A stretch of 64,000 nt of DNA from Serratia symbiotica (GTDB lineage Bacteria > Pseudomonadota > Gammaproteobacteria > Enterobacterales > Enterobacteriaceae): NCBI GenBank assembly GCA_900380265.1, contig LR025083.1, positions 930,001 to 994,000 of the forward strand, written 5' to 3'. This document shows, in pieces, positions 12,991 through 25,689 of the stretch (the first letter of the stretch is position 1; every line of letters starts with the position of its first letter). The notes under the pieces were generated by a model. That model searched no databases. It was not told the DNA's origin and was given only the letters and a program-made list of their open reading frames with translations. The position numbers and the translations under genes are program-made.

Positions 12991-13037
12991 AGCAATCAAA
13001 TAAAACGGTGCCATTGGCACCGTTTTATTTGATTGCT
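12991..13037 (+). terminator. Perfect 22-bp hairpin terminator after ihfB
   Basis: Bases 12991-13012 and 13016-13037 are exact reverse complements around a three-base ATT loop. The GC-rich tip and AT-rich base give U-rich arms on both strands. It sits 23 bases after the ihfB stop and should end the cmk-rpsA-ihfB transcript. Confidence 0.85.
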
Positions 13038-13089
13038 GCTTAGTGATATTCTGCTCTTGTTATCTGATGCCTGCTTGTTCTTTTCATCT

Positions 13090-15030
13090 TATGTTAAGAT
13101 TAATGAATAAACTGCTACCCTTTAATATTCATCGAATTCTGACTTGAGCACACGGCTGCAGGTGCTTGGCGAATTAAAGTTAAGTAATCTAAAAATAGGT
13201 GTCATACGCACTTGTGCGTTGTTGATTTGCTCCGGATAAAAAGTAATAAAAATTTCGTTGAATCTAGAAATTCTTGCTATTTTATATGGTATCTAATATT
13301 GTCAGCATTATATTAATTAGCATTTTTAAAATGAGTGCTTTTATTTTTTAGACTCTCACTGGCAGTCAACTAAATTACTTATCAATTTATCTCTTGAGCA
13401 GTTGAAATTTCTGTAGGCGGGTTTACATTCTTGAAATTTTCTTGGTTAAGATTAATGCTTAAGTTTTGGCTTAAACGTGACGACCGTGGTACACGTTATT
13501 CAGGTTACTCATCTGCCATCAACCGGCAAATAAATAAGTGTGAGAATAGAAAAGTTAATGTCTATTGCCTCATGCATACCATGGTCTTCATTATGAAATA
13601 GAGGTCAGAGGAACAAGGTTTGTGTGATGGTCAGCATTTAAAGACCCGTCTGTAATTAAAGTGGCTTCATAACAACTTGAAAGTGTAGATTTGACACCAA
13701 CTTTAGTGAATATAATACTCTTAGGCAGTGTTGAGTGGTAAAGGCAAACATACGCCCTACTAGACGACAGAAACTGTACGTAGGATCTAATGCCTTGTAA
13801 AGTATTATTCGTAACAACATAGATGCTTGCAGTACAAACGTGTTTTGCTATAGATTTGACCTTTTATAAGGTCAGTAAATTTAAAAGCAGGTAGCATACT
13901 TTGATGTTAAAATTTAGGTATTCAGCACCTAACAGCCTTTTTAGGCTTGCATTCAGCTATCTAGCGTATTGTAATTTAAGCGGTATTGTTTTGTCAGCTC
14001 AATCGTTATTGAATAGTTAGCTCAATAGCGATTGTTTCTCTCGTATAGTTAGTGGGTCTGATACATGCCTATATGACTTGACGTGTAGATGGATAATTTT
14101 TGTAGTACCCCACGGGTATTAATGTTGTGGCTGTTAGTACTTTTAAATTCTATGTACTGTATTTCCTAGTAAATATGGCTTTATTGTATGCAGGGTTAAT
14201 TCTGTTGTCCTAATGACCGCTACTATTTCCGACAGTTTCTTTGTGTCGGAAAATGGTAGTTACTTAGCTAATGTCTGGTTAAATGGGTGCGGTTAGATTA
14301 TGTGCTCACACTGCTTAGTGCTGTGTGCTCGCGTCTTAGCTGCGTAGCTAATTTGTAATTAAGTTATTTCTGGTGCCGATGCAAAGTGACGTTGTTTTTC
14401 TGACATTAACCTCAAGATCGCTAACTTGAGATGATAGGCCTTGCGCCTATTTTGGGTTTCTTTATTGTATTTTTAGTGATCTGCCATATTTTAACAATGC
14501 TAGTAGTAGCTGTTAGGGCTGGCTAATCTGATATTAGTATAGGTTTGTATCCCACAGGATATTATGTCGCACGGGTAGATCAAGCTGGCGCTGCCGAAAT
14601 ATTGAGTAGCCTAGTAGGCTGGATCCTAGTGATTTTCTAGTGTACACACTACTAGTGACTGTATCTGCCAGGATGGCGAACAGAAGTGATTTAATAAAAT
14701 GAACAAGGTGCTTGTTTGAGGTTTTGATTGCTGTGCAATCAATGATGCTAGCGAATGTTATATTTGATCTGTGCTAAGTTGGTGGGCATAAATCTAAAGC
14801 AGATTCTCATCAGGAATAATAGTCTTGACCATATTGATGTGTGGATAATGTGAAGCAGGAATGTCTATAAGTTAGGGTGCGCATCCTGATATCTCCTTCA
14901 TGCTATTTACCGTATGAAGCCGATCAATCTGTCAGTGGGCAGAGCTAATATTTAAAAGCTTTCGCTAGAGAAAACGTTGAAAAGACCTGTTAATCATGAT
15001 TCCTTTGATTAGTGTTTCTGATTATCAATT
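13090..15030 (+). pseudogene. comEC: comEC/ycaI (DNA-uptake channel) fossil
   Basis: ComEC is the inner-membrane channel for single-stranded DNA in natural uptake; the enterobacterial ycaI gene is about 2.26 kb and lies between ihfB and msbA. The gap here has about that size. The clearest remnant, at 14560-14660, reads LTG.(L/I)EAGAAEILS and then SD.L.V, which matches the C-terminal metallo-beta-lactamase-like domain (TGD.EA.AE.LL...). The rest of the stretch is not legible to me, and the limits are taken from synteny. No open frame of useful length remains. Confidence 0.55.
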
Positions 15031-15442
15031 CCACTTACTACAAATTATTTCTGTCGCAGCGGGTAGCGGAGGTACAGTGATTTAGATTACAGCGCGATAA
15101 TGTGTTGGCTACCAAGCTGAAAGTGCTGTACCGCCACAGCACTAATATCTCTTCAATGCCCTCTTTTACGTGCAGTTTCACATGAAACACTCTTAATGTC
15201 AGCATATTAATACCAGCCATAGTGATAGCCTGCTCTAAAGGTTATCGCAAGCTATTTAACACATAGAATGATGTTGCGCGAGCATACTTGCTTAGCCTCA
15301 TCACTTGTATTTTTTAAGAAAGGTTGGTCAATTCAAGTCGGTCGTAAACAATTAATACTCATTGGTATTACCATCGGTTTGGCGTAGAGAGTCATAATGA
15401 GTAAAATAAGCCGCTGTTTCTTCCGATGCTGGTATTTGCGCG

Positions 15443-17191
15443 ATGAATGATGAGAACATCTCCACCTGGCAGACTTTCCGTCGCCTCTGGCCAATAATCA
15501 CGCCTTTTAGAGCCGGCTTGGCTGTGGCTAGTGTAGCGTTAATTATCAACGCGGGTATCGATGCTTTTATGCTGTCTTTGCTAAAACCTTTATTGGACGA
15601 CGGTTTTGGGAAAACCAAGGATAGTATCCTACAGTGGATGCCTATGGCTATTATTGGTTTAATGGTTCTGCGCGGTACAACCAGCTTTATTTCTAGCTAT
15701 TGCATTTCCTGGGTTTCAGGTATGGTAGTGATGCAAATGCGCCGGCGTCTATTTGGTCATATGATGAGAATGCCGGTTTCTTTCTTTGATCAACAGTCCA
15801 CTGGTAAATTGTTATCGCGTATTACCTATGATTCAGAGCAGGTAGCTTCATCCTCTTCTAGCGCACTAGTAACTTTGGTACGTGAAAGCACATCGATTAT
15901 CGCACTGTTCTGTATGATGTTTTATTACAGTTGGCAGCTTTCAGTAATACTGATCATGCTATCGCCTATCGTTTCAATTTCGATCCGAGTCGTTTCTAAG
16001 CGCTTCCGTAATATCAGCAAAAACATGCAAAATACTATGGGGCAAGTGACTACTAGTGCCGAAAAAATGCTAAAGGGACATAAAGAGGTGTTAATTTTTG
16101 GTGGGCAACAGGTTGAAACCGATCGTTTCAACTCGGTTAGCAATCACATGCGACAACAGGGTATGAAATTGGTATCCGCTTCTTCTATCTCTGACCCTAT
16201 CATCCAACTAATTGCGTCTTTAGCCTTAGCTTTTGTACTGTATGCGGCTAGCTTCCAGAGTGTGATGGAAACGCTTACCGCTGGTACTATTACCGTAGTG
16301 TTCTCTTCTATGATAGCCTTGATGCGTCCACTGAAATCATTAACTAATGTCAACACCCAGTTCCAACGTGGTATGGCCGCCAGTCAGACCTTGTTCTCGA
16401 TTTTAGATATGGAGCCGGAGAAAGATACCGGCACTTGTAAACTGGCGCGTGCAAAAGGAGATATCGAATTCCGTAATGTGACTTTTTATTACCCAGGCAG
16501 AGAAATGCCTGCGCTGCGTAATATCAATCTGAGTATTTCAGAAGGTAAAACTGTGGCATTAGTTGGTCGATCTGGGTCCGGTAAGTCAACAATCACTAAC
16601 TTATTAACCCGGTTCTACGATATTCAGGAAGGTGAGATCCTTATGGATGGACATGATTTACGTGAATATACATTAGCTTCTCTGCGTGATCAGGTTGCGC
16701 TTGTTTCACAGAATGTTCATCTTTTTAATGATACAATCTTTAATAATATTGCTTATGCACATGAAGCACACTATAGCCGAGAAGAAATAGAGAGAGCAGC
16801 AAGTATGGCCTATGCTATGGACTTTATCGATAGTATGGAGCATGGTTTAGATACGGTAATCGGAGATTATGGAGTAACGCTGTCTGGCGGTCAACGCCAA
16901 CGTATCGCCATAGCGCGTGCACTGTTGCGTGATTGCCCAATACTAATCCTAGATGAGGCAACTTCATCACTAGACACTGAGTCTGAGCGCGCTATTCAGT
17001 CGGCGTTGGATGAATTGCAGAAAGATCGTACTTCTTTGGTAATCGCCCACCGCTTGTCAACGATTGAAAAGGCAGATGAAATTTTAGTAATCGAAGACGG
17101 TCGTATTGTTGAATGTGGCGAACATGTTGCATTGCTTGACGAGCAAGGTGTCTATGCGCAATTGTATCGTTTGCAATTTGGTCAAGAATGA
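15443..17191 (+). CDS. msbA: Lipid A export ATP-binding/permease MsbA
   Basis: Homodimeric ABC flippase that moves core-lipid A across the inner membrane. It has 582 residues, the same as E. coli. Six membrane helices lie in residues about 20-300, including the conserved [21 protein letters not shown] coupling region. The nucleotide-binding domain runs from about 340, with Walker [10 protein letters not shown] (375-383), the LSGGQRQR signature near 480, and Walker [13 protein letters not shown] just after. The switch histidine is in AHRLST. Its stop overlaps the lpxK start, so the two are translationally coupled. Retention with lpxK and lolA argues that the organism still builds LPS. Confidence 0.98.
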   Translation: MNDENISTWQTFRRLWPIITPFRAGLAVASVALIINAGIDAFMLSLLKPLLDDGFGKTKDSILQWMPMAIIGLMVLRGTTSFISSYCISWVSGMVVMQMRRRLFGHMMRMPVSFFDQQSTGKLLSRITYDSEQVASSSSSALVTLVRESTSIIALFCMMFYYSWQLSVILIMLSPIVSISIRVVSKRFRNISKNMQNTMGQVTTSAEKMLKGHKEVLIFGGQQVETDRFNSVSNHMRQQGMKLVSASSISDPIIQLIASLALAFVLYAASFQSVMETLTAGTITVVFSSMIALMRPLKSLTNVNTQFQRGMAASQTLFSILDMEPEKDTGTCKLARAKGDIEFRNVTFYYPGREMPALRNINLSISEGKTVALVGRSGSGKSTITNLLTRFYDIQEGEILMDGHDLREYTLASLRDQVALVSQNVHLFNDTIFNNIAYAHEAHYSREEIERAASMAYAMDFIDSMEHGLDTVIGDYGVTLSGGQRQRIAIARALLRDCPILILDEATSSLDTESERAIQSALDELQKDRTSLVIAHRLSTIEKADEILVIEDGRIVECGEHVALLDEQGVYAQLYRLQFGQE

Positions 17192-18180
17192 TTCAGCGAA
17201 TTTGGTCAGGTAAATCTCTACTGTACCTGATATTAGTTCCTTTGTCGTGTTTGTATGGTCTAGTGGGTACGCTGATCCGCCTTAGTTATCGTTGCGGTCT
17301 GCGTAAAAGCTGGCGCGCGCCGATACCGGTGGTAATAGTGGGTAACCTTACAGTTGGTGGTAATGGGAAAACGCCGATAGTGATCTGGCTAGTAGAGAAA
17401 TTGCAGCAACGAGGTTACCGAGTTGGTGTAGTTTCACGTGGGTCAGGTTCCAAATCTACGGTTTATCCGTTGGTTCTTCGTCAGAACACTTCAGCTCGTG
17501 AGGCGGGTGATGAACCTGTGCTAATTTATCAGCGTACTGCCGCTCCGGTAGCTATTGCACCTAAACGATCTGATGCGATTCAAGCATTACTAGAGCATCA
17601 TCATCTTGATGTAGTGATTACTGATGATGGTTTACAGCATTATGCGTTGCAGCGTGACTTCGAATTGGTCGTGATCGACGGCGTCCGCCGATTTGGTAAT
17701 GGTTGGTGGCTACCTGCAGGCCCGATGCGCGAACGCGCTAGCCGTCTCAAAAGCGTGGCTGCGTGCGTTACCAACGGCGGTGTGGCGGAAATAGGGGAAA
17801 TTGCTATGTCTCTGCGTGTCCGTGAAGCGATTAATATGATGAGTGGCGAGCGTTGTCCGGTGGTTAAATTAACACATGTGGTCGCGGTAGCGGGTATCGG
17901 TTACCCCCCGCGGTTTTTCGAAATGTTAGAAGCGCTAGGAGTATATGTTGAAAAAAAAGTCGCATTTTCTGATCATCAGCAGTACCAGTTGGCGACACTT
18001 TCGGTACTTACGCTAGTAGGGCAAACGTTGTTGATGACGGAAAAAGATGCGGTAAAATGCAAAGCTTTTGCTCAGCCTAATTGGTGGTATTTGCCAGTTG
18101 ATGCAGTTTTGCCATCCATTGATGCAGAACAACTGCTGCAGAAAATTGAAAACCTTTTAATTGATCAGCATTTTTGTTAA
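17188..18180 (+). CDS. lpxK: Tetraacyldisaccharide 4'-kinase LpxK
   Basis: Phosphorylates the 4' position of the lipid A precursor to give lipid IVA, at the inner face of the inner membrane. It has 330 residues, against 328 in E. coli. A hydrophobic membrane-associated helix at about 10-30 is followed by the P-loop [13 protein letters not shown] (51-63), which is characteristic of LpxK. VVSRG follows, then the DDGLQH motif in the catalytic region. The ATG lies inside the msbA stop codon (ATGA overlap), confirming the operon. The C-terminal ten residues are poorly conserved. Downstream, ycaR and kdsB, expected in enterobacteria, are not visible in the window. Confidence 0.97.
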   Translation: MIQRIWSGKSLLYLILVPLSCLYGLVGTLIRLSYRCGLRKSWRAPIPVVIVGNLTVGGNGKTPIVIWLVEKLQQRGYRVGVVSRGSGSKSTVYPLVLRQNTSAREAGDEPVLIYQRTAAPVAIAPKRSDAIQALLEHHHLDVVITDDGLQHYALQRDFELVVIDGVRRFGNGWWLPAGPMRERASRLKSVAACVTNGGVAEIGEIAMSLRVREAINMMSGERCPVVKLTHVVAVAGIGYPPRFFEMLEALGVYVEKKVAFSDHQQYQLATLSVLTLVGQTLLMTEKDAVKCKAFAQPNWWYLPVDAVLPSIDAEQLLQKIENLLIDQHFC

Positions 18181-19978
18181 AATCTTCAATTGACCACCTT
18201 AAATGTAAAATACAAATTTTATGTCTCTTATGGCTTTTTTTTAATATTTCATTATTCTCTTTGTGCTTCTGTTTTGCTTTAAGCTGATAGTTAGAACTGC
18301 TTAATAGTAGGAGCATTTCCAAATTTTACTTATCCTTATTAGGTAAGGCAGGTTGTCATAAAAACATGAGGTTAATATTTCATTTTACGAGGAAGATTGT
18401 ACATTACGATCATGATTCTTTAAGATCGGTATCAAGCTAATTTTTACTTTTAAATCCTAGTGCAACGCCAATCTTAGCCTCTTAAAAGAGAGTTTATGAA
18501 CAGTGTCTGCTTATTATTTTATATTTGGTTGTATGAAAGTCAGTGGTGCTGTTTTTATCAAAACAGGTTCAAGTAATTAGAGTTACCTCATTCACTCGAT
18601 AAATACCCGGTTGAAAGCATTTATAGCCGTCCACTAAAGGCAGGTGGCGATGTGTTGTAATCTATATGAATATATAACCGCTTTATATTCTCTTATCGTG
18701 ATAAGAGCCGTCGCTTCGGATTATAAACTATTGATATAGTCAAGTACGCCTGCAATGTCCTGATTATGGGCTCATAGCTGTGAGAGTTAACTCTCTATCT
18801 TTTAGGCGATGCCAATATCTCCGTAATAGTATTATGTACTGTGTCAGGATTATGCTAATTGTTTCATCAATTTCTTGATGCCGGTGCTAGCATAGAGGAT
18901 TGGCATACTCTGGTTTCCGGAGATGGAAGAGTGCTGAGTGTTCCCCTATCTTCTATTTATCGCTTACCTTAGCAAGGTCGAGCAGATATTGAGTTGATTT
19001 TCAAGTAATATGAAAAAGGAAATTCACTTTTTATTAAAGTTCAATCTATCACGATAACTAACATTAACCAGAGCGATAAGCTTTGCTAGATAAATTATAT
19101 TACTTAAATGACTGTTAGGTATTTAATTTTTATAGAATAAACTGTCTAATCAAAAGATTAGCTGTTTCTAGAGGTTGAGAACAGAACGTTGGCCAAGACT
19201 CGCTTTACCTGTTACTACCCCTGACTGGCTAATGCTTTTTATTGATCTGCAAGTAACAATGGTTCGTCATATCAATTGCTATTCTTATGGCATGGAATCA
19301 TACGGTTTGAGTACGTGATATTTACTGTAGCTATTAGTCTTGTGTGGCTTTAGGTAAACAACGTGTTGGGAAAGAGTGCACTTTCCGTCACTTGTCGCTG
19401 AAAATCATAATAGATAAGGGCATGATTTGAATGGTAGGCTAGTCGCTAAGTAGGCTGAGTAAGAGGATGTGTGTAATTGTGCTTGCATGAATTACTAAGC
19501 CGACGACGCACGGATTTTCTATAACTGTAACAAGCGTTTTAATGATAAATATTAAAATTAAAATATGTGCATTGATCTGTCTGCTATGTGAGACAGAATT
19601 AATAAATAGGTCCATTTAAGAAATCGATTTTGACTGCACCCAGCACTGCTTTATCATACGCCGTATGAATTTACATACTCTATGGCTTGCGTTGGCGAGA
19701 AATTGAGAGTAAGGAATCTGATATTTTTCACTAAATGCACTATCTAGTCCTGTGATAAGACTATGAGGATCATAGCCTTATCGATATTTTATTTTTTATT
19801 TTTTTACTAATGCCATTCGCTAGCTTTAATTTGTGGGTACGAAGCAAATCCAAAGTAGTATATGACTTGTATGTCAAAAAATAAGCCTAGCTATGAGTGG
19901 AATTTACTCAGCGGACTAAGTTGCTTAACTTATTTATTTTGTGTAAAAAAACTATTTTATAGATGGGTCAATAGGGAA
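18181..19978. other. Gene-free stretch at a block joint
   Basis: About 1.8 kb without an intact gene. Downstream of lpxK one expects ycaR-kdsB; a KdsB-like fragment near 18670-18720 was considered but is not convincing. The far side begins with a tRNA from another ancestral locus, so a rearrangement joint must lie here. Confidence 0.6.
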
Positions 19979-19981
19979 TAT

Positions 19982-20053
19982 TGCCCCCGACTGGAATCGA
20001 ACCAGTAACTAGCCCTTAGGAGGGGCTTGTTATATCCGTTTAACTACGGGGAC
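19982..20053 (-). tRNA. argW: tRNA-Arg with CCU anticodon
   Basis: On the minus strand a full cloverleaf can be folded. The acceptor stem is GTCCCCG with CGGGGGC, the D-arm contains AGTTAAACGGATA, the anticodon arm is GCCCCTCCTAAGGGC (anticodon CCT), and the T-arm is CTGGTTCGATTCCAG. The sequence closely follows E. coli argW, and the neighbour mlaA is close by in E. coli as well. After the discriminator A (19982) the genome reads ATA, not CCA, so the 3' CCA would have to be added after transcription. Confidence 0.93.
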
Positions 20054-20691
20054 TATATTGAGCAGAAGGATAAGCTATCAACCATTATACCCTTTCTTAG
20101 CATTAGAATAAGTACTTAGTAATGAGATTGTTTATTTAAACACCAGATAGTTTTGATTGATTCTCCATGTTGGGAGTGAGTGCGATTATGCCTCCAGATA
20201 ACAGGGATGGCTCCCTGTTGACATGTTTTTAAAATCGTTCGCAGCGTGCTCCGTTCGGCTTATGCTAGAAATTGTCTATAACTCAAGAGATATGGTAATT
20301 GTAGATGTAAAAACCGACACTGGTTGAGTAGAGTGTGCGATTAGCGCTAACTCTTTAGTTAACTAAACTTGTCGGCGCATCCTAGAGCAACTATGCAGTT
20401 TGCAAAGTCAAACGACGTGCTTAAGGCCCGACTTCGGTTGTGGCTAGTTCGGCATGGAGACGTTACTGAGCAATATAATACGCGCCATAATAGGCCTCAA
20501 GGAGAACATTAGAATCAGGAACAGCCTAGAGTAATCAAAAAGATTTGCGAATAAACTGTTTAACTTAATGTTAATAGGCGCTGCTCTAGGATGCACTTAA
20601 ACTGCTGCAATATCTCAGCAGAGAATAGCAGATTAGCGTTTAAAGAATCAAGCAGACACCTTGTAGCAACGAAGGTAATTTATAGAGGAGT
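20054..20691. other. Gene-free stretch between tRNA-Arg and mlaA remnant
   Basis: No intact gene is visible. In E. coli yfdC lies between mlaA and argW, but I could not read any of it here. Confidence 0.5.
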
Positions 20692-21450
20692 ATGAAGTTT
20701 TGCCTGATGGGGCTGGTTTGTGCAACAGTCGTATTAGTGAGCTGCGCTAACGCGCAAGAAGATGAATTATTAGCGTGCGCCGATCCTCTTGAAGGGTTTA
20801 ACCGGATGATGTTTGATTTTAACAAACCTTTTAGACCCCTATGGACTGCGTCCGTCGGCGGTAGTTTGGCGTCACTACTTTCCAATGCCTGTGCGTGATG
20901 GAGTAAGTAATTTTACCTCTAATCTGGAAGAGCCAGCTAGTATGGTGAATGCCTTCCTAAAAGGGGATCCGTACCGTGGAATGATCCATTTTAACCGATT
21001 CTTCCTACATACTGTGTTTGGAATGTTAGGCTTGATCGACGTGGCTGGGATGGTGAACCCAATGCTAGTAAAAGCAGGTTCAGCCGTTTTGGTACCACAT
21101 TGAGATATTATGAGATAGGATATAGCCTAATATATTATCTAGCCTGACTACGGTAGTTTCAACTTTCGTGACGATGCGTGTCACTGGATAGATACTTTTT
21201 ACCCGATGCTAAGTTACTTGACTGTTTGGATGTCTGCTTGGAAATGGCTGGTTGAAAGTATTGAAACCCGTTCTCAGTTTCTAGATTCAGATTTTTGCTC
21301 CGCAATTCGCCTGACCTTTACATAATAATTCGTGAATCCTACTTCCAACGTCATAAATTTATCGCCAACCCCCGTTCGCTGGGCACGGGTAAAAACCCGC
21401 CTGCCAAAGCGATCCATAGCGATTTAGACGAAATAGATTCTATACAGTAA
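20692..21450 (+). pseudogene. mlaA: mlaA/vacJ (outer-membrane lipid asymmetry lipoprotein) pseudogene
   Basis: MlaA is an outer-membrane lipoprotein that removes misplaced phospholipid from the outer leaflet and passes it to MlaC. The ATG with a GAGGAG site, a signal peptide with lipobox LVSC (Cys18), and DPLEGFNR are intact. A frameshift falls near 20820. The next frame carries LDPYGLRP...W..YFP.PVRDGVSNF...LEEP.. to IDVAGM.NP (to about 21075). More shifts follow, then GS.LR-like, W..ETR.QLLDSD-like and AYFQRH.FIA-like stretches to 21400. A tail D.D(E)IDS ends in TAA at 21448-21450. Almost the whole 250-codon gene can be traced, so inactivation is recent compared with the other fossils. Confidence 0.92.
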
Positions 21451-24323
21451 GCTCCGTAAAATAGCAGGTTAGGAACCTAGCTAACAAGTGATGAATTTTC
21501 TATTCTAACCGCAAGGACTGGTCTCATTTGTACGTGCTGATATACACGGTAAGTGTTTTTCGGCATTCACTTCTGCATGGATACACACTCTCTAATCTAG
21601 AAAAGAGTCTGGAGGTATTATACGACTAGGCTGTTCCCCTTGATTCCTTAAATTATAGTGATTTTATTTTTACCATGAATATATCACGATAGTGATCTAC
21701 CATCTATCCAGATGAGTAGATAGGTTATCTAACCCTACTGCTTACTCAATTTATAGTGATAAATTATGGCTTACTGTACACAGAATGTCTTTAAAGTATC
21801 AACGGCAGATTATAGAGACCGTATTCAGGTGTGCATAGTGCAATTACTTAAACTGTATAGTTCATATAAACTGTTTATAAAGACTTTATATCATGCTCCG
21901 TTTCTGGAGTTGTTGGCGTTTTTAAGCGGTAACTGCCATACTTGGATGGCATAGTTCATTGGGGTGGTTTGCCCTCTCCCCCCCGAGATAGCAGTAATAT
22001 CTGTGCTCTTAGAGGTGTTCTTAAAGTTGTACAAGATGATATTGTTCGAGGGTAGCATATCCGCGCTAGGCGGACGCAGTAGCTATGGCAGGAAATCTAT
22101 ATCACAATAGATATAAGTGGTATTCCGTCAAATGTCATGCTGAGTTTCGGAGAGTCCTACCAATGTCAGTTCGTATTACGCTATATGGCGGCATTGGATA
22201 GTGACGAAAAGTAGGGTGATTATTGTAGATGTGTGGTATGAGGTGACATACATAGAAATGACATAGTCATCTACCATAAATTAAGCGTGAAATAATTTTA
22301 GATGCCTGTTTAAGAGTGGGTAATTTTACTGAAATTATCACCGAAGGTGATGGAATAGCGGTTAATAAGTGTTGGTTGAAGGTCTTGAGTGGTGCAAGCA
22401 AGTTGCTGTGGCTAGGGACTTGTGCATTATCGGTGGGATGCATGATGAGATATTAGGTGAGAGTATAAGCTGGATTTATACAACAAAGTCACAAAAGCTA
22501 AGGTGTGTAACCTGCTGTTCGTTCTTCAAGTTTAATAAGCTATACTATTAGTATTTTAAGTAAGAAGAACATATTTCTAATTATATTATAAATCGTAACT
22601 TGTCAAAAGGTATTCAGCAAGTCGGGTGTCGTTTCTACACGTAATAGCACCGACCGTACATTACCTTAGTAACTAGAATCCGAGTAAATTAAATCCAGTA
22701 GGCTTCTAGATATAGCACTGTAATATCTGAATAAATTTAGCTGCTTTCAATTTTACTGTTATTCAATTTTTATAATTGTTTCAGATATTAATGCTGAAGT
22801 AGGTCTTGTCCGCCTACATCAACCTGAAGTTTAATAGAGGCGGTTCGCGGATATGAGCGCACAGCAGTCTACTTTGTTATTGCTTATTTTTTCATGACCT
22901 ACTACCAGTTTAGCGTTAGTAGGCTGTGGTATTTTCTGCCTTTGTTCTTTCCTAAATAGGCGATAAAAGCGCCAAAATTGTCTTTGCGAGGTATTGATCC
23001 TCTAGGCTATGAATTAACGGCGAATTCGATAACTTGACTGGGAAGGTCAAGTTTATAAGTTAGGGTATGCGGTTCACTGATGATATTGGCACTTTCATCC
23101 AGACAGTATCGGCTGTCTGGGTACTTCTATGTCTTCATTTTTCATATCTTCCTGGCATTATGATAGGCACTTCCGCATTTTCTTTTACCACCAAGAAGCC
23201 GAGGGCTGGCGTAAGATTTAAGGAAATGTAGTAAATTAGAGCGCCCGTGTGATCGCTATGCGTGATAACTCAGTAGCGCTGAGTGTTGTGCAAATTTTTG
23301 ATTTATTCCCCCCCCATGTGATAACCTCGATTCAGTATGCATATCGTTTATGTCAAGTCTGCTGCTTAAGCCGACTCCGGGCGATGAAGATATACTTCTG
23401 TTGCTACTGCAAGGGGTTGCTAAGGATGTATTGTTCATTATTCAGCAATGAGAAGGTTTATAAAAAGAATTTGTTTTATAGATTATTCATGTGCATGAAC
23501 TCCAATGTTTCCATCAAATGCTAGCATTCTACTCAGGTCTGATCTGAGGGTATTGTCAGGTGCTGCTGTAGCATAGATATCTCTGCATTTGCATGATAAA
23601 GCCTGTTTTTTGGATATTTACTGAGCCATGCAGGCAAACTTTCTATTAGAAAGAAAGAAGTAGGAAATGGGCTGTAACTATAACTATTCACTATCAACAT
23701 TAATATGTCGTAATATCGGCACTAGTGCTATATTGAGCAGTTTGTACTTGTATGAACGTACCCGGAGATTGCCTCTCCGGGGGACTTGTGTTTTTGCTAC
23801 AAAGAGCCTCTGTGCTAATCTGGAGCTCCGCTCGATGCGTCCTTCTCCAGCCTCGCCACTGCTCATTAATACAACTCAGACTGTAACTTCTGAATATCTG
23901 CGCCGACTACTTCAGTGTATCTTGGAAGGGGGAAAGTGATCCGTAACAATTTACGTAAACAAGATGGGTTACGAAATTACTCATGACAGACGGAATACAG
24001 TCAAAGCGCCTGGCTAGAACAAAGTAGATGCTGTATCTGAAGGCGTCTAGGACTCTTTGCAGCCTATTGCGGTTAAGGTATGCAGGATAGTGAGTTTTTC
24101 CAAACTACCATAGATTAATTGGGTGCTCTCATAGAATCAATAGATTGTTGGTCAGATATGCATTCTTGAGCAACTTAACAGCTTCTTAATTTAAAGTATA
24201 CTCTTGTATACAACTTAACACAACTTAGAATGCCATTAATGAGACAGTATCATACATATATCTCCGTCTAAGTTGAAGAAGGCTCTATTTGCTCTTACCA
24301 ATCTATGCGGTATGCCAGTAGGG
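21451..24323. other. Gene-free stretch, about 2.9 kb
   Basis: Several short open frames occur (for example 23249-23524 and 23667-23939 on plus), but none shows a recognisable domain or a ribosome-binding site that would support it. By E. coli order, fadL would neighbour mlaA and yfcJ would neighbour fabB; neither could be read. A small inverted repeat (CCGGAG...CTCCGG) occurs near 23762-23780. Confidence 0.5.
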
Positions 24324-25538
24324 TTATTGGTGTAACTTGCTCATCACTAGTGTGGCGTTGGTACCACCGAAGCCAAAGCTATTAGACATCACAGTAGTTA
24401 ACTGACGCTGTGTCGGCTTGGTTATGATGTTTATACCCCCCGCCTGGGCGTCAAGGTTCTCAATGTTAATACTGGGCGCGATAAAATTATGCTCAATCAT
24501 CAGCAGGCAGTAAATCGCTTCCTGCACACCAGCAGCGCCAAGAGAATGGCCTGTCATCGATTTGGTTGAAGAGATTGCCGGAATGTTATCACCAAATACT
24601 GAACTGATTGCTCCTAGTTCTTTCACGTCTCCAACTGGAGTGGACGTTCCATGCACGTTAATATAGTCGATGGGGCCATCAATGCCCTTCAAAGCCATCT
24701 CCATACAGCGTATCGCACCTTCTCCTGAAGGTGCTACCATGTTTGCTCCGTCTGAGTTCGCACCGTAACCGATGATTTCCGCATAGATCTTTGCACCGCG
24801 TGCCAGGGCGTGTTCCAATTCTTCAACTACAACTATACCACCCCCACCAGAGATGACAAATCCATCGCGCGCCGCGTCGTAGGTGCGGGAGGCTTTTCTT
24901 GGAGCATTGTTATAGTTGGTAGATAATGCGCCCATTGCATCAAACTCGCATGCCATTTCCCAGCATAATTCTTCACCACCGCCTGCAAAAATAATATCCT
25001 GCTTACTGAGTTGGATTAATTCGACCGCGTGCCCGATGCAATGTGCAGAGGTGGCGCAGGCAGAACTGATAGAATAGTTAACGCCACGTATTTTAAACGG
25101 GGTTGCTAGGCAAGCAGAAACGCCAGAGGCCATGGCCTTAGTCACCATATATGGGCCAACGCCGCGTAAACCTTTAGCACGCATGCCGTCGGAGCCGGCA
25201 ACTTGATTACGCGGCGAACCACCGCCAGAACCAACCACTAGACCAGTACGATCGTGCGATACTTGATCTCCAGCCAAACCAGCATCCCGGATAGCTTCCT
25301 CCATGGAAAGGTAAGCATAAACAGAAGCGTCGCTCATAAAGCGCATTACTTTCCGATCGATTAAGCCGGTGATATCTAGCTTAACATTTCCCCATACGTG
25401 ACTACGCATGCCGGCATCTTTCAGCTCTCGGGAGAAAGTAATCCCAGATCGACCTTCCTGTAGACTCTTTCGGACTTCCTGCTGGTTATTACCAATGCTG
25501 GAGACGATTCCCAAGCCAGTAATCACTGCATGTTTCAT
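24324..25538 (-). CDS. fabB: 3-oxoacyl-ACP synthase I
   Basis: Condensing enzyme that elongates acyl-ACP with malonyl-ACP and is specifically needed to extend the unsaturated intermediate made by FabA. It has 404 residues, against 406 in E. coli. The thiolase fold is complete with the catalytic triad Cys161 ([10 protein letters not shown]), His296 ([11 protein letters not shown]) and His331 (GHSLGAAG). The C-terminal [10 protein letters not shown] glycine-rich loop is intact. The ATG at 25538 has an AGAGG stretch a few bases upstream, and a FabR-like operator lies about 60 bases above it. A fossil of mnmC is divergent from it, as in E. coli. Confidence 0.98.
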   Translation of the reverse strand: MKHAVITGLGIVSSIGNNQQEVRKSLQEGRSGITFSRELKDAGMRSHVWGNVKLDITGLIDRKVMRFMSDASVYAYLSMEEAIRDAGLAGDQVSHDRTGLVVGSGGGSPRNQVAGSDGMRAKGLRGVGPYMVTKAMASGVSACLATPFKIRGVNYSISSACATSAHCIGHAVELIQLSKQDIIFAGGGEELCWEMACEFDAMGALSTNYNNAPRKASRTYDAARDGFVISGGGGIVVVEELEHALARGAKIYAEIIGYGANSDGANMVAPSGEGAIRCMEMALKGIDGPIDYINVHGTSTPVGDVKELGAISSVFGDNIPAISSTKSMTGHSLGAAGVQEAIYCLLMIEHNFIAPSINIENLDAQAGGINIITKPTQRQLTTVMSNSFGFGGTNATLVMSKLHQ

Positions 25539-25593
25539 TTGATACCTCTTTTACACTTATTATATTCACCTAATGGATTTTGCATTTCACTTT

Positions 25594-25611
25594 AGCGTAC
25601 ACTTGTACGCC
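25594..25611 (-). promoter_or_regulatory. FabR-like operator upstream of fabB
   Basis: AGCGTACA and TGTACGCC face each other around two central bases. This near-palindrome matches the FabR consensus found at the fabA and fabB promoters of enterobacteria. It lies 56-73 bases before the fabB start. FabR lowers unsaturated fatty-acid synthesis in response to membrane composition (known for the family); whether fabR itself survives cannot be seen here. Confidence 0.6.
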
Positions 25612-25689
25612 TAACAAGTCCGAATATCGCTTTCACTTTTATTTTCTCGATTTTATGACATATTATTTCAGTTATCAGTCTCGTCATCC

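Noticed and set aside
18590-18800. Possible kdsB fragment downstream of lpxK
   Set aside because: Only a short ALYS-like stretch fits, and no other KdsB motif could be read nearby.
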